A stretch of DNA of 64,000 nucleotides from CAZFER01 sp964517495 (lineage in GTDB: Bacteria; Hinthialibacterota; Hinthialibacteria; Hinthialibacterales; Hinthialibacteraceae), in assembly GCA_964517495.1 (NCBI GenBank), contig CAZFER010000010.1, positions 56,081 to 120,080 on the forward strand. Direction: 5' to 3'. The notes below the pieces were generated by a model. It saw only the letters and a program-made list of their open reading frames with translations, made no database searches and had not been told where the DNA came from. Position 1 is the stretch's first letter, and the number at the start of each line of letters is the position of its first letter. Position numbers and translations under genes: made by a program. This document shows positions 25,982-35,337 of this stretch, piece after piece.

Positions 25982-26122
25982 GTTTTATTATTCCTTCACT
26001 GGTTTTCTTTATGTTAATAATCGATAATACTCCATTGGTCAACAATCATGGATTTCCATCCATACGATAGTATATAGAATCACGATTAAACTGGTTATTC
26101 CTGAAAAATAGAGGTGAAACTA

Positions 26123-27460
26123 ATGAACATTCGAAATTTTCTATCATTCACGGTTCTAACACTCTTCCCAATAGCGGTTTTTGCCACTTCTCCCATTGTT
26201 GAAGTGGAAGAGGATGTTGTCGAGTATAGCAGCCCGAACAATGGGGCCGGCCCACTTTGGTGTTATGGCTCTTCAGTAATGGTTCGCAAGGGGGAACGCG
26301 TATTTCTCAGCATCAACCAAACCGGTCAAGATGTTCCTCCACTCTGCAATACACGCTGGCGTATATTCGAACGCAAAGACCAAAACTGGGAAACCATCGC
26401 CATAGCGGAAAACTTCCGTGAACGGGAACCTTGTCCATTAGTTATGCTTGATGATGCGTTATATTTGTCCATCAATCCCTCCACCAAACCGGAAGGAACC
26501 AAATATGGACCATGTGCACCCAATCTTTTACGCTTTCCCTTCGCAAAATTATCCACCTCTCAATTATTGAATCCAAAATGGAGCGAAGGCACCTATTTCA
26601 CTGACCATTCCTATCGTGGGATCGCTGCCGACCGAAAAAATGGTGAGATTTTATTACTCAACATCAACGCTAAAACAAGTGAGCAATTCTGGGCGTTGCG
26701 CAATCAAACAGGCGAGTGGATCGCAAATGGCAAATTAAGTTTCCCTATCCGTGCCTGTTATCCCCAAGTTGCCCTTCGTAACCAACAATCCCATGTAATG
26801 GCCATCGGTGATATTATCGAGCCGGTTGAAGCATGGCGTAACTATAAAAAAGAACAAACCGGAAGAAATTGGGACTATGTATTCCGCCGGCTCTTTTATG
26901 CCTGGTCACCGAATGTAGGCGAAGTGGGATTTCATAAACCAATTGAAGTGGAAAACCTGGATTCAACCGCTGGCTCTATTCGAAATCTTGACCTCTGGCT
27001 GGACCATAACGGCCGGGCATGGCTGCTATACACCAAAAGCCCAGTACAAAACACACTGATGCGAGATAAATTTTTCCCCGATTTAAACCTGACCACATCC
27101 CTTTGTTGCACAATCATCGATAAAGGAAATATCGTGGACCAAATGACCCTCGCCAAAGGGGGTGAAGGGCTAAATACACCCCAGCCCCATTACGCCCGTT
27201 TCCACGCAACTCAGGATGATACTCTGTATGTAGTGATGTTTGTTCAGGACAAAAATGATAAAGGAGAAACCATATACGAAAACCGCATACAGCCCATCTA
27301 TCCTGAAGCAGGCGAAGCCACATCCATCCCCTTAAACGAACCATTCCGCATGTTCTTCACCGCAACTGAACGAGGAGGATCAAAACCCTCCAACACCTTG
27401 GATTTGTATGGGATAGCCAATAAAAGTAATGTATTACGATACGCTCGAATAAAACTTTAG
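26123..27460 (+). CDS. Unknown exported protein, probable beta-propeller (BNR-like)
   Basis: 445 residues from ATG 26123, preferred over an in-frame GTG three codons upstream because that GTG is part of the AGAGGTGA ribosome binding site. A signal peptide (SFTVLTLFPIAVFA) is followed by repeated Trp/Tyr-rich strands with Asp turns (GSSVMVRKGERVFLSINQTG, NLDLWLDHNGRAWLLYTK, ARFHATQDDTLYVVMFV), the look of a sialidase/BNR-type propeller as in planctomycete-like secreted proteins. No catalytic signature recognised. Monocistronic. Confidence 0.6.
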   Translation: MNIRNFLSFTVLTLFPIAVFATSPIVEVEEDVVEYSSPNNGAGPLWCYGSSVMVRKGERVFLSINQTGQDVPPLCNTRWRIFERKDQNWETIAIAENFREREPCPLVMLDDALYLSINPSTKPEGTKYGPCAPNLLRFPFAKLSTSQLLNPKWSEGTYFTDHSYRGIAADRKNGEILLLNINAKTSEQFWALRNQTGEWIANGKLSFPIRACYPQVALRNQQSHVMAIGDIIEPVEAWRNYKKEQTGRNWDYVFRRLFYAWSPNVGEVGFHKPIEVENLDSTAGSIRNLDLWLDHNGRAWLLYTKSPVQNTLMRDKFFPDLNLTTSLCCTIIDKGNIVDQMTLAKGGEGLNTPQPHYARFHATQDDTLYVVMFVQDKNDKGETIYENRIQPIYPEAGEATSIPLNEPFRMFFTATERGGSKPSNTLDLYGIANKSNVLRYARIKL

Positions 27461-27471
27461 GAAACAACTAA

Positions 27472-27645
27472 TTCGGTAAGCACATCCATTTCCGTAATCC
27501 CAACAATAACTATGGGAATTCACCACGATTCCCATATTCCACTTTTTATCGAGATATTGAAAGGCTTGAATCGATGGGATGCGTCATTGAATATAGCCCT
27601 GAAGGGATGATCCTGGTGGAAGAAAACCTTGTCGCAGCTGTTTAA
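27472..27645 (+). pseudogene. Remnant of an HTH_11-type regulator
   Basis: An open frame without start codon encodes STFYRDIERLESMGCVIEYS and PEGMILVEEN, the recognition helix and wing of a winged-helix HTH_11/WYL-type regulator. The N-terminal helices are missing. It resembles, but is not a copy of, the end of the pseudo-receiver regulator at 23532-24239. Confidence 0.5.
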
Positions 27646-27741
27646 ATCCCCTCGATGAGCTCACATATAAAAAGGTTGTATCAAGCGATCGAACGAAGGA
27701 GGAATGACAAAGAGCTGTGCGTTTTAAAATGGTTTACCCCT

Positions 27742-28800
27742 TCATCGTTTTAAGAAACCAATAAGTTTCTGGCTTAAACCACGCTCAAAGACCGGTTTTT
27801 CAAGCGTGGAAATGAGACAACCGGGGTAATTTCCAACATGGGATGTTTCTTCTTTAGATATTGATAATGGATAGGTGTGAAGGGCTGCTTTTTTAACAAC
27901 CAGAGGCTTTTCCATTGATCCTTTCGAAAGCACACATTCCGAATATGGATACCATCGATATTGCATGTAAAAGGTGTATGTTTGGCTTTTCACCGCTTTA
28001 ATGATCTTTCCAATGTCTTGATTTAATTTCGTGATTGCCCCATTAAATGAATCAAGTTGTCCTCGAAGCTCCTTTAAGTTGGTACACTGATTTATGGCTT
28101 CCACCGTATCCATCAGTATTTTTATCAATGTACTCCCTGTGGGATAAATTCTATTTCTTGCCTGTAGAAGAGCATCTTCATTCATTGACAATAGATTCTG
28201 TGGAACAGTGTAGGGAAATTCCAAAACCGCTCGTTGAATGGTTTCATCTTCTTCATTCCCCGCTGGAAGGCATTCCAATAGTTCAGCCAAATTGTCAAAA
28301 TTGAAATTATCCGTGCAGCGAATGGCTTGTCGTTCCGCTTGCTGATGTATTGTAAGACATGTATTTAATGTGAGTACCATCTGCCGGGTGCCAAAACACC
28401 ATTCATCATAGTTATCCGTAACAGCTGTACCCAATTCAATCGCTTTCGCTGTTAATTCCGGCCACATTTTCATGCGGCAAAGATGGAACGTTTTTGTTGC
28501 TGTACGTTCTTTGCCATATTTCCCCATTTGTTTGATATAAAGAGCACGATCCTGTTGGAAAGCTCGTTCCAGTGTTTGGATAAATCGCCGGGTGACCTCT
28601 TCATCGGCGTTTGGTGGGACAATATCTTCAACAAATCCATTTTTATTCATGCTTTTTACAAACGGCTTAACTTGTTTGCTATCCCGTGGGGGGCGATCGG
28701 AGGGAAGCTGGCGAAATAATTTGGGGAAGTATAAAAAATGATGGCGCCATGAAATTTCATTGGCCAAATAAAAATGAGGATAAAAAATCAAATCAGTCAT
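27742..28800 (-). CDS. Unknown cytoplasmic protein, DUF6236-like N-terminus
   Basis: 352 residues, no signal peptide or membrane helix. The N-terminus (TDLIFYPHFYLANEISWRHH, FLYFPKLFRQLP, FVEDIVPPNADEEVTRRFI) resembles the opening of DUF6236-type proteins, where an aromatic-rich start and 'LLYFDKV'-like stretch occur; I cannot confirm it. The middle is helical (LTAKAIELGTAVTDNYDEW, LIKILMDTVEAINQCTN) and the C-terminus basic. The gene is isolated, with weak ribosome binding site, and lies in an accessory stretch. Confidence 0.5.
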   Translation of the reverse strand: MTDLIFYPHFYLANEISWRHHFLYFPKLFRQLPSDRPPRDSKQVKPFVKSMNKNGFVEDIVPPNADEEVTRRFIQTLERAFQQDRALYIKQMGKYGKERTATKTFHLCRMKMWPELTAKAIELGTAVTDNYDEWCFGTRQMVLTLNTCLTIHQQAERQAIRCTDNFNFDNLAELLECLPAGNEEDETIQRAVLEFPYTVPQNLLSMNEDALLQARNRIYPTGSTLIKILMDTVEAINQCTNLKELRGQLDSFNGAITKLNQDIGKIIKAVKSQTYTFYMQYRWYPYSECVLSKGSMEKPLVVKKAALHTYPLSISKEETSHVGNYPGCLISTLEKPVFERGLSQKLIGFLKR

Positions 28801-28948
28801 ATCGTTTCAACACTATCGCTATAAGATTTATCTGATTAATGAATCAGTTGGTTTTTTGAATGATAATGGCAGAATGTGATTGCATAACTTAGCACAATTA
28901 AATAGGGCTTGCCAGTCAAACAAAACGTTTAACGGAATTTAGGGAAGA

Positions 28949-29554
28949 TTATTTGAGAAAGACCTCTTTTTGCCAACCCGACTGGAAACTATCACTGTAT
29001 ATGATCCCTTCGCTTTTCAATCCATTACTGATGTGGAACAGCTTACTTGTATAAGTATGAGGTTTATACATCCCCTTGACATCGATTTCCAGATAATACG
29101 GTGGCTCATCAAATGGATGGAGAGGATTACCAACATTGGTATGAACAGAAAAACACACTGTTTCTATCCATTGGGTTTGCTTGTTCTCCACATCAGTGAT
29201 CGTTAAATAAAAACGAATATCCTCTTTTGGATGAGCCGTAAAAAGTTGGGGAAAGCGTAAAATCAATTTCGAGTAATCATAACAGATGACAATGGTTGAA
29301 ATTCCCTGATAACTATTCCTTGATCCGGTAAATTGCCTGACATCAATCGCGAGGTCCCGCAATTGTTTCAGATTGGGTTCATCAGCGCAAAATTGAATCA
29401 GGTCTAGTACACACGTTTCGGTTACTTTGAGTTCCTTAAGGTCAATCGTCCTGTCAGGTGAATGATACAATATCCAAATAAAAATCGCAAACACCCCAAA
29501 TACAATCAAAGCAGGTGATATTGTTTGCCGCATATTGATCAACCCGGCTTCCAT
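28949..29554 (-). CDS. Unknown membrane-anchored protein
   Basis: 201 residues with one N-terminal helix (ALIVFGVFAIFIWILYH) and a beta-rich exported domain (STIVICYDYSKLILRFPQLF, DIRFYLTITDVENKQTQW, YYLEIDVKGMYKPHTYT). No family recognised. From ATG 29554 it overlaps the end of the upstream oxidoreductase gene by 16 nt; a second ATG at 29533 would avoid the overlap. Co-transcription with the oxidoreductase is likely. Confidence 0.55.
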   Translation of the reverse strand: MEAGLINMRQTISPALIVFGVFAIFIWILYHSPDRTIDLKELKVTETCVLDLIQFCADEPNLKQLRDLAIDVRQFTGSRNSYQGISTIVICYDYSKLILRFPQLFTAHPKEDIRFYLTITDVENKQTQWIETVCFSVHTNVGNPLHPFDEPPYYLEIDVKGMYKPHTYTSKLFHISNGLKSEGIIYSDSFQSGWQKEVFLK

Positions 29555-30831
29555 CCCTCTTCACCGGTGTATTTCTTGCCACCTGGTATGGCCACCGGCG
29601 CCAATTCATTCGGTCCCAGGGTGATTTTTTCCGGATCAGCCAGGATTTCATTTGAGTTAATGGCTTCGTTCCAACTCATTTCCTTGTTCTGATATCCTGC
29701 CATCCGCCCCATTATGGCAGTCATGGTGCTGCAAGCCACGTTTTCAGCCTCGTTCAATGGTTCACCTTTGCGGATCGAAGCAATCAAGTCCGTATGCTCT
29801 TGAATATATTCTGAGCCACCCATATGTTCCCCTTCGAATTTCCATTTATTAGGGCCGCTGATGTAATTGGAACAATTTGAAAAACCTTTGGTGCCATGCA
29901 CGGATTCCTGGACACGATAGTTATCTCCAGGCCGAGGTGTTTGGCTACTCATACTGATCATATGAACACCGTTATCGTACTCAAAATTCACGGCATGGTG
30001 ATCCCATATATTTCCCCGTTCCTGCCAGGCTCGTCCACCGACAGCATACGCCTTTTCGGGATGTTTTTTACCCAATACCCAATTAATAACATCCAAGTTA
30101 TGCACATGCTGCTCTACAATATGATCGCCGGAAAGCCAGAGAAAATGGTACCAATTGCGAATTTGATATTCCACATCCGACCATTCTGGACGTTTATCAA
30201 GAAAACCAATCGGTCCCCCGCACCAAAAAGCCCGTGCGAAATGAATATCGCCAATGGCTCCATCCTGAATTCGCTTGATGGTTTCGATATACGTTTCATG
30301 ATGTCGCCGTTGAGTCCCTGCGACAATTGATAAGCCTGTTTTTTTTGCTTTCTCACCTGCTGCGATTATTTTACGAATCCCTGGTGGATCAACGGCGGCG
30401 GGTTTTTCCATAAACACATGCTTTTTTGCATTCACTGCTGCTTCCAGCATGAATGGACGGAAGATGGGTGGCGTTGCAAGGATGACATAATCAATGTCGG
30501 TTTGCAATACTTTTTTGTATGCATCCCAACCCAAAAAACATTGCCCTTCATCAACCGGATTATCCCGCTGGCTCAGTTCATTTTGCGCTCGTTTAATGCG
30601 GTCCGGGAAAATATCCCCCAACGAAACAATTTGCACACCTTCGGCTGCGCGAAGACAATTTTGTGCCGCGCCTCGTCCGCGTCCTCCACAACCGATCAGT
30701 CCAACTTTGATTGGTTCCGCAGCCCGGGCATTTTTTGATGGCAATACCTTAAATGAGGTAATCGTGGCTGCTGCCAAAGTGCTGTTATGGATGAAACGTC
30801 TACGGGATACATTTTTATTTTTAGGTTCCAT
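29539..30831 (-). CDS. Tat-exported Gfo/Idh/MocA family oxidoreductase
   Basis: 430-residue NAD(P)-dependent sugar or sugar-acid oxidoreductase. A twin-arginine signal (SRRRFIHNSTLAAATIT, cleavage after about residue 37) means it is exported folded with cofactor. The Rossmann motif is VGLIGCGGRGRG; the catalytic Lys lies in HVFMEKPAAVDP; the C-terminal substrate domain contains GDHIVEQHVHNLDVINWVLG with the usual Asp-x-x-x-His type residues. GGAGGAGTA precedes the ATG. This exported subclass is abundant in planctomycete-like bacteria and is thought to act in carbohydrate breakdown; substrate unknown. Confidence 0.92.
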   Translation of the reverse strand: MEPKNKNVSRRRFIHNSTLAAATITSFKVLPSKNARAAEPIKVGLIGCGGRGRGAAQNCLRAAEGVQIVSLGDIFPDRIKRAQNELSQRDNPVDEGQCFLGWDAYKKVLQTDIDYVILATPPIFRPFMLEAAVNAKKHVFMEKPAAVDPPGIRKIIAAGEKAKKTGLSIVAGTQRRHHETYIETIKRIQDGAIGDIHFARAFWCGGPIGFLDKRPEWSDVEYQIRNWYHFLWLSGDHIVEQHVHNLDVINWVLGKKHPEKAYAVGGRAWQERGNIWDHHAVNFEYDNGVHMISMSSQTPRPGDNYRVQESVHGTKGFSNCSNYISGPNKWKFEGEHMGGSEYIQEHTDLIASIRKGEPLNEAENVACSTMTAIMGRMAGYQNKEMSWNEAINSNEILADPEKITLGPNELAPVAIPGGKKYTGEEGWKPG

Positions 30832-31120
30832 TACTCCTCCCCCTTTTTCTCATAAACTACCATTTAAAATCCAACAATTTCCTCTATTCTTGAACGAATA
30901 AAGGAAAACTGCAAGTTGCCTGGATTGAAAAGATGATGAATTCATTCGAGTCATCATAATACATATTTTATATGATTGAAGTTGAAAATTTTCATCTTGT
31001 AGTTTAAATATAAATCACATAGGTGTAAAAGTTACATTTCACCCCTCCTTCTCTATTTTCAAACACATTATCTTGGTCTAAAATAGCCGATAAAGATTTC
31101 AAAGAGTGGAGAAATTTGTA

Positions 31121-31537
31121 ATGAGATGGTTGAAACAATTATTGGGTTTGGAAGATCAATCTACAACAGCGCAGCAAGATGTATTCAGCACCATTGAAAC
31201 ACAGGAAAGGGATTCATATTACATCTCACCCATTGAGGTGAAAGAAAAACTTGACCAAGGTGAATCAATTGTATTATTGGATATCCGGGAAGATCAGGAA
31301 GTGGAAATCACTTCCCTCAATGGAGCCCTTCATATACCGATGGAAGATATATCCATCCGTTATAAAGAAATTTCCGATGATCCTAACGCCGAAATTGTAG
31401 TGTTTTGCCATCATGGCATTCGCAGCGAAATGGTCATGCATCAACTTTGGGGATTGGGGTATCAGAATGCGAAAAACATGCTTGGTGGAATAGACGCCTG
31501 GTCTGTTGAAATTGATCCAAAAGTCCCTCGTTACTAA
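31121..31537 (+). CDS. Rhodanese-like domain protein
   Basis: 138 residues from ATG 31121 (GGAGA upstream; an earlier GTG would remove that site). A single rhodanese domain: IVLLDIREDQEVEITSLNGA, AIHIPMED-type helix, and active loop VVFCHHGIRSEMV with catalytic Cys in C-H-H-G-I-R. It would carry persulfide sulfur or act as a sulfurtransferase in the cytoplasm. The first 45 residues are an unassigned linker. The sulfur-transferring larE gene is about 4 kb away but not in the same unit. Confidence 0.87.
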   Translation: MRWLKQLLGLEDQSTTAQQDVFSTIETQERDSYYISPIEVKEKLDQGESIVLLDIREDQEVEITSLNGALHIPMEDISIRYKEISDDPNAEIVVFCHHGIRSEMVMHQLWGLGYQNAKNMLGGIDAWSVEIDPKVPRY

Positions 31538-31645
31538 ATAGAGCAATAACAAAGGTGGGATGAACAAAGAAATTAAATGATCTTTCACTTCCAGAAAAAT
31601 TCGATAAGATAGTTTTAACAATCCTTTACACTCCAGGAGGCCCCA

Positions 31646-32251
31646 TTGAACAGGAAAGGATTTACTCTCATCGAATTGCTGATCGTGGTCGCCATTATTG
31701 GGATCCTGGCGGCTATTGCTGTTCCCAACTTTTTGAATGCTCAAATTCGCGCCAAATTGGCGCGTGTTGAATCTGATCTCAAAAGTTTGTCTACTGCCTT
31801 GACCATGTACCGCCTTGATCACAACCGCCCACCGGATGATACGGAAACCATTGACCACGGCTGGGCGTTGTCTTATGTCATGCTAACCACCCCTACGCCC
31901 TACATGCCTTCTGTGTTAGCAGACGTGTTTCAAGCAGAAGATGTGGAATTTTTGGGACAACATCACCGGGTTGGAGGACCAAACAGCCCTCTGACTTATG
32001 ATTACGGTACGGATGTAGCCCATAATTATAATGGATCCCCCAACCATGATTGGTATAAAGCATGGCGTAATTCAACCTGGAAAATAGGGAGTTGCGGGCC
32101 GGATGAAAAGTACCTGAATGTCGCCTTAATTGCCCCTGGCGGAGGCTGGCTGGCAGGCGCCTATTACGATCCCAGCAATGGCCTCGTTTCCCCCGGCGAC
32201 ATCTTCCGCGGCGAAACCTTCTTCTCAAAAGATATCAACCAACGGCGCTGA
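31646..32251 (+). CDS. Pseudopilin starting at TTG
   Basis: 201 residues. The start is TTG, set by an AGGAGG exactly six bases upstream; no ATG fits. MNRKG precedes the cut site FTLIELLIVVAIIGILAA with Gly at -1 and Glu at +5, then FLNAQIRAKLARVESDLKSL. The globular domain ends PSNGLVSPGDIFRGE, the motif shared with the other three pseudopilins here. Synonymous codons differ widely from the paralogue at 19033, so protein-level selection rather than recent duplication keeps them alike. No secretion genes adjoin. Confidence 0.88.
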   Translation: MNRKGFTLIELLIVVAIIGILAAIAVPNFLNAQIRAKLARVESDLKSLSTALTMYRLDHNRPPDDTETIDHGWALSYVMLTTPTPYMPSVLADVFQAEDVEFLGQHHRVGGPNSPLTYDYGTDVAHNYNGSPNHDWYKAWRNSTWKIGSCGPDEKYLNVALIAPGGGWLAGAYYDPSNGLVSPGDIFRGETFFSKDINQRR

Positions 32252-32267
32252 TATCTTATTTGGGAGA

Positions 32268-33833
32268 TCAGTTTTTGTTCATAAGTGCCGCTTGCCGGCG
32301 TTGGATTTCACGTTTCCTTCGATGTTCTTCGATCCGATGAACCACATCCTTGGCCACTTCTTTAACCTCATATGCTGCCTTGACGTCTTCACCAAGTAGC
32401 ATTTTCAATCCCACAATTAAAGGCTCAAGCGATCGAGCTGCAGGTGAATCCTCTAAGATGTCCAGCGCCTCCTTTCCAGCCCCAGCAGCGGCCAGTTCAA
32501 CAATGAGTTGGATAGCGTCTTCTATTGAATGAGATTGGGGTTCGAGTGATGAAAAATACTTATGGAGACATTTCAAGGATTCATCGATTTTGCGGTCCAC
32601 GATCATGCTAATAATTGAGTGAATTTTGTTCGAATGATTATAAGGTTCTAAATTACTATAATTTGAAAGATTCGATTTTTTTTTGTTTTCAAGCCCATAA
32701 AATTGGATCATAAATTGAATAAATGGTTTAAGCTGATTTGATGTACTCCCTCGGCGGCGCATAATGTGATAGATGTTATACATGCGTTCAGCAACCTGAT
32801 ACCATTTACGGCGGCCTTGAGTACTTTCAATGATAATGAGCCCACGGTCAACCAGGCGTTTTAAGATAGCGCTGCTTTTATTGATATCCAGCCGTGCAGC
32901 ATGAGAGACTTCTTTGGCTGTGGCAGGTTTCCAGATTTCTGCCAAGGCAAGAAATACTTTTCGTTCTTGCGCGGCCATGTCATCCAGGTGACTTTTAAAA
33001 TATTCAGTATGTTCATCAACCAATTGGACCAGATCATCGGTCAGTTCAGTAAACGACAAACGAGCACCAAACGCGGATAAGATTGAGATCAGACGAGGAT
33101 TGCCTCCGGTCAATATTTGAATAGGACGGATTCGTTTATCCTGAATTGATTGACCAGTTGTGCTTTTCCAAAGCAAACTGCATTCTTCTTGATTTAATGG
33201 TTCTAACTTGTGAGTATCAAATAGTTCGAAAAAAGCATTATGAATATTTTCTATTTCATCCAGCCTGGATGTTGCACTGGCTAAAAGCATAATTCGAGGT
33301 TCATTAATAAAAGTATGGCGCAGTTTCCATGCTTCTCTATCATCGAGTTGATCACTAATAAGCATATTGAAATTTTCAACGATAAGCAAAAGGCGTTTTC
33401 CTTGTTGATCCGCAAAATCCAGAAGTTTGGCTAATGCGCGCTCGAGAAGGTAATTGTCATTTTGTTCTTTTTTTATATCTTCATAAATATCGTACCAAAT
33501 GTCATCGTTGGTTTTTTCTGCAACATGAAGTAACGCTTCCAGCCAGAATTCACCTGATGAGGCTACCATATAACTCTCTTCACCAAATGGTAGAGGATAC
33601 CATTGTTGGCTTAACACTATATCTCTTCTTATTTCAGCTGCAACGCGTAGTGCGAGTGTGGTTTTTCCAATCCCCCGTGGACCTACAATAAGGATATGTT
33701 GATTTGAATCAACTGTGTTATTATGTATAATCTCTAGAATTTGTTCTAATGTTTTCTGCCGCACCACAAAAGATTGAATAAGTTCATCCTCGGTCAGGAA
33801 GGCGGGATTGTATTTCATCAACCTATTTTCCAT
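32268..33833 (-). CDS. P-loop ATPase with winged helix and helical C-terminus
   Basis: 521 residues. An AAA/ORC-like ATPase domain covers about 1-300: Walker A GPRGIGKTTLAL (about 50-61), Walker B RLLLIVENFNMLI and a sensor-like RIMLLASATSRLDEI. A winged helix follows (TAKEVSHAARLDINKSSAIL, LVDRGLIII), then a helical region of possible TPR type and a basic coiled end (RIEEHRRKREIQRRQAA). It is second in a two-gene operon, 3 bp after another ATPase. Such COG1672/Cdc6-like pairs are found in archaea and bacteria with unknown, possibly defence or chromosome-related roles. Confidence 0.75.
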   Translation of the reverse strand: MENRLMKYNPAFLTEDELIQSFVVRQKTLEQILEIIHNNTVDSNQHILIVGPRGIGKTTLALRVAAEIRRDIVLSQQWYPLPFGEESYMVASSGEFWLEALLHVAEKTNDDIWYDIYEDIKKEQNDNYLLERALAKLLDFADQQGKRLLLIVENFNMLISDQLDDREAWKLRHTFINEPRIMLLASATSRLDEIENIHNAFFELFDTHKLEPLNQEECSLLWKSTTGQSIQDKRIRPIQILTGGNPRLISILSAFGARLSFTELTDDLVQLVDEHTEYFKSHLDDMAAQERKVFLALAEIWKPATAKEVSHAARLDINKSSAILKRLVDRGLIIIESTQGRRKWYQVAERMYNIYHIMRRRGSTSNQLKPFIQFMIQFYGLENKKKSNLSNYSNLEPYNHSNKIHSIISMIVDRKIDESLKCLHKYFSSLEPQSHSIEDAIQLIVELAAAGAGKEALDILEDSPAARSLEPLIVGLKMLLGEDVKAAYEVKEVAKDVVHRIEEHRRKREIQRRQAALMNKN

Positions 33834-33836
33834 GGT

Positions 33837-35084
33837 TTATTTCTCTCGCTCTGATATTGGAATATGAAAATGTTCATATCGTCGTTTCCACCAGTCACGC
33901 AATAGTTTTGAAATAAAGACATATCCTTTTTGGGTCTGTTCCAAATAGCCATCATGTTCAAGAACACTTAAAATGGCACGTTGAACCTCAAAAATGTTTT
34001 CATTTTCAAACGTATAGTGTTTTTGAAAATCTTGGATGACATCACGTGTTAATACTCCACATACAGCTGCTTCGGTCAGCATATCGACCGCCAAGGTGAA
34101 TTTATCGGCTGATAAAACCATCTTCAATCTTTCTTCATAATGGGTTAATTCGGCATGACCTTTAATGCTTAGCATTTCATTTTCGTAGACTTCTTTAACA
34201 TGTTTCCTGCTAAAGGTAGTACAATTATGGTTTTTACACCATTCATAGGCATGTTTGAAAAAGAATTGTACATGATAGGGAATACAACAGCCTAACCGTT
34301 TTATCATTTCTGCTTCAGCGTTGCCATTAAAAGTAATTCCTTTTTCGTTGGCCAGTGCTTGGAGGCAACCTATGGCGGTTTGCTTATCCCAAGGTTTCAG
34401 TTCAAAAGGGGTAAAGTGAGTAATGGTGGCACTAAGGCCGGCTTGGTGAAGCACCGATTCAAAACCGATACTTCCAGAAACAACGAACACAATTTTTCCT
34501 TGATATTTGATGCAGTTCTTACGAAGCCATGACATGAACGCATCGGCTTGTTTTTTACCTTCTTTGGTTAGGGTATTATTTTCACCTTTCAAAATACGAT
34601 TCACTAAGATAGGTACTTCATCAAGCAAAAGCACAACCGGATTTTCGCTTGAAGCGAGAATATCGAGGATTTGATCTCCTTTGATAGACCAATCCGCATC
34701 CGTAATTGCAGCCCTTAATTTGATCTTTAGTTGGTGAATCTCCAGATAATCAACGTATTTATAGATATTTTTGAAAAGGCCTTTCATTTTTTTCCACAAT
34801 GTTTGATTGGGTTGGAAAGCAAATCCTAGTTCAGTAATCGCATCAGGAGCGTCATTCGCTTTTTGGAAGTCGACAAATAGGCATATATATTTATCTTTGA
34901 GTCTATTAACTGCTTCTTTTAGCAGACTGGTTTTGCCCATTCGGCGTTGGGCGATCATATACAAATTATCACCCTTTTTAATGTATTCGGAAAAAAGTTC
35001 TAATTCATGCTCACGGTTCCAAAATCGGTTCCCTTCAACCCAGTTTCCAACACTGGATATTAGTTTTCTTTGTTTTTCACCCAT
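33837..35084 (-). CDS. COG1672-type AAA ATPase
   Basis: 415 residues from ATG 35084. An upstream in-frame TTG (35195) would add 37 residues, but they fall in the dyad-rich control region and look non-coding. The ATPase domain begins NRFWNREHELELFSEYI, with Walker A in IAQRRMGKTSLLKEAV and Walker B PVVLLLDEVPILV, then the sensor FVVSGSIGFESVL. The C-terminal third holds a winged helix-like segment ending FISKLLRDWWKRRYEHF. This is the 'Arch_ATPase' style predicted ATPase. It leads a two-ATPase operon. Role unknown. Confidence 0.75.
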   Translation of the reverse strand: MGEKQRKLISSVGNWVEGNRFWNREHELELFSEYIKKGDNLYMIAQRRMGKTSLLKEAVNRLKDKYICLFVDFQKANDAPDAITELGFAFQPNQTLWKKMKGLFKNIYKYVDYLEIHQLKIKLRAAITDADWSIKGDQILDILASSENPVVLLLDEVPILVNRILKGENNTLTKEGKKQADAFMSWLRKNCIKYQGKIVFVVSGSIGFESVLHQAGLSATITHFTPFELKPWDKQTAIGCLQALANEKGITFNGNAEAEMIKRLGCCIPYHVQFFFKHAYEWCKNHNCTTFSRKHVKEVYENEMLSIKGHAELTHYEERLKMVLSADKFTLAVDMLTEAAVCGVLTRDVIQDFQKHYTFENENIFEVQRAILSVLEHDGYLEQTQKGYVFISKLLRDWWKRRYEHFHIPISEREK

Positions 35085-35106
35085 GGCAAATACTTTCCAA
35101 ACATAC

Positions 35107-35197
35107 TTGTTTGCAACAAAATTGTTGGCAATTGCGGCGTTAATTATATTAACGGTTAATAAATTGTCAATATCAACCAACGAAATTGTTGGCAATT
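35107..35197 (-). promoter_or_regulatory. Dyad-rich operator region of the ATPase operon
   Basis: Upstream of ATG 35084 lie two identical copies of AATTGTTGGCAATT (35120-35133 and 35184-35197), 64 bp apart, each with AATTG/CAATT arms. Between them is the palindrome ATTAACGGTTAAT (35148-35160). Overlapping dyads TTGTTTGCAACAA (35107-35119) and CCAAC-N6-GTTGG (35177-35192) extend the sites. Identical, phased sites at about six helical turns suggest cooperative or looping control, perhaps autoregulation. Confidence 0.55.
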
Positions 35198-35268
35198 ATT
35201 TTGATTGAAAAGTTGAATTTAATTAAGAAAGTGAGGATATTTGGTTTAAGAGTTTGAAATGGAAGTGT

Positions 35269-35310
35269 ATCCCCTCCTAAATCCATTATTAAAGGGGATT
35301 TGGAGGGGAT
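35269..35310. repeat. C/G-run hairpin repeat
   Basis: ATCCCCTCCTAAATCC (35269-35284) pairs with GGGGATTTGGAGGGGAT (35294-35310) to form a long stem. It resembles the C/G-run repeat at 17030-17155. It lies between larE and the ATPase operon and may terminate transcription. Confidence 0.55.
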
Positions 35311-35337
35311 AAGAGACTTATATTCATGAACTTGCTC

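Noticed and set aside
31274..31858. 194-codon minus-strand frame
   Set aside because: It is antisense to the rhodanese and pseudopilin genes, both of which have clear family motifs.
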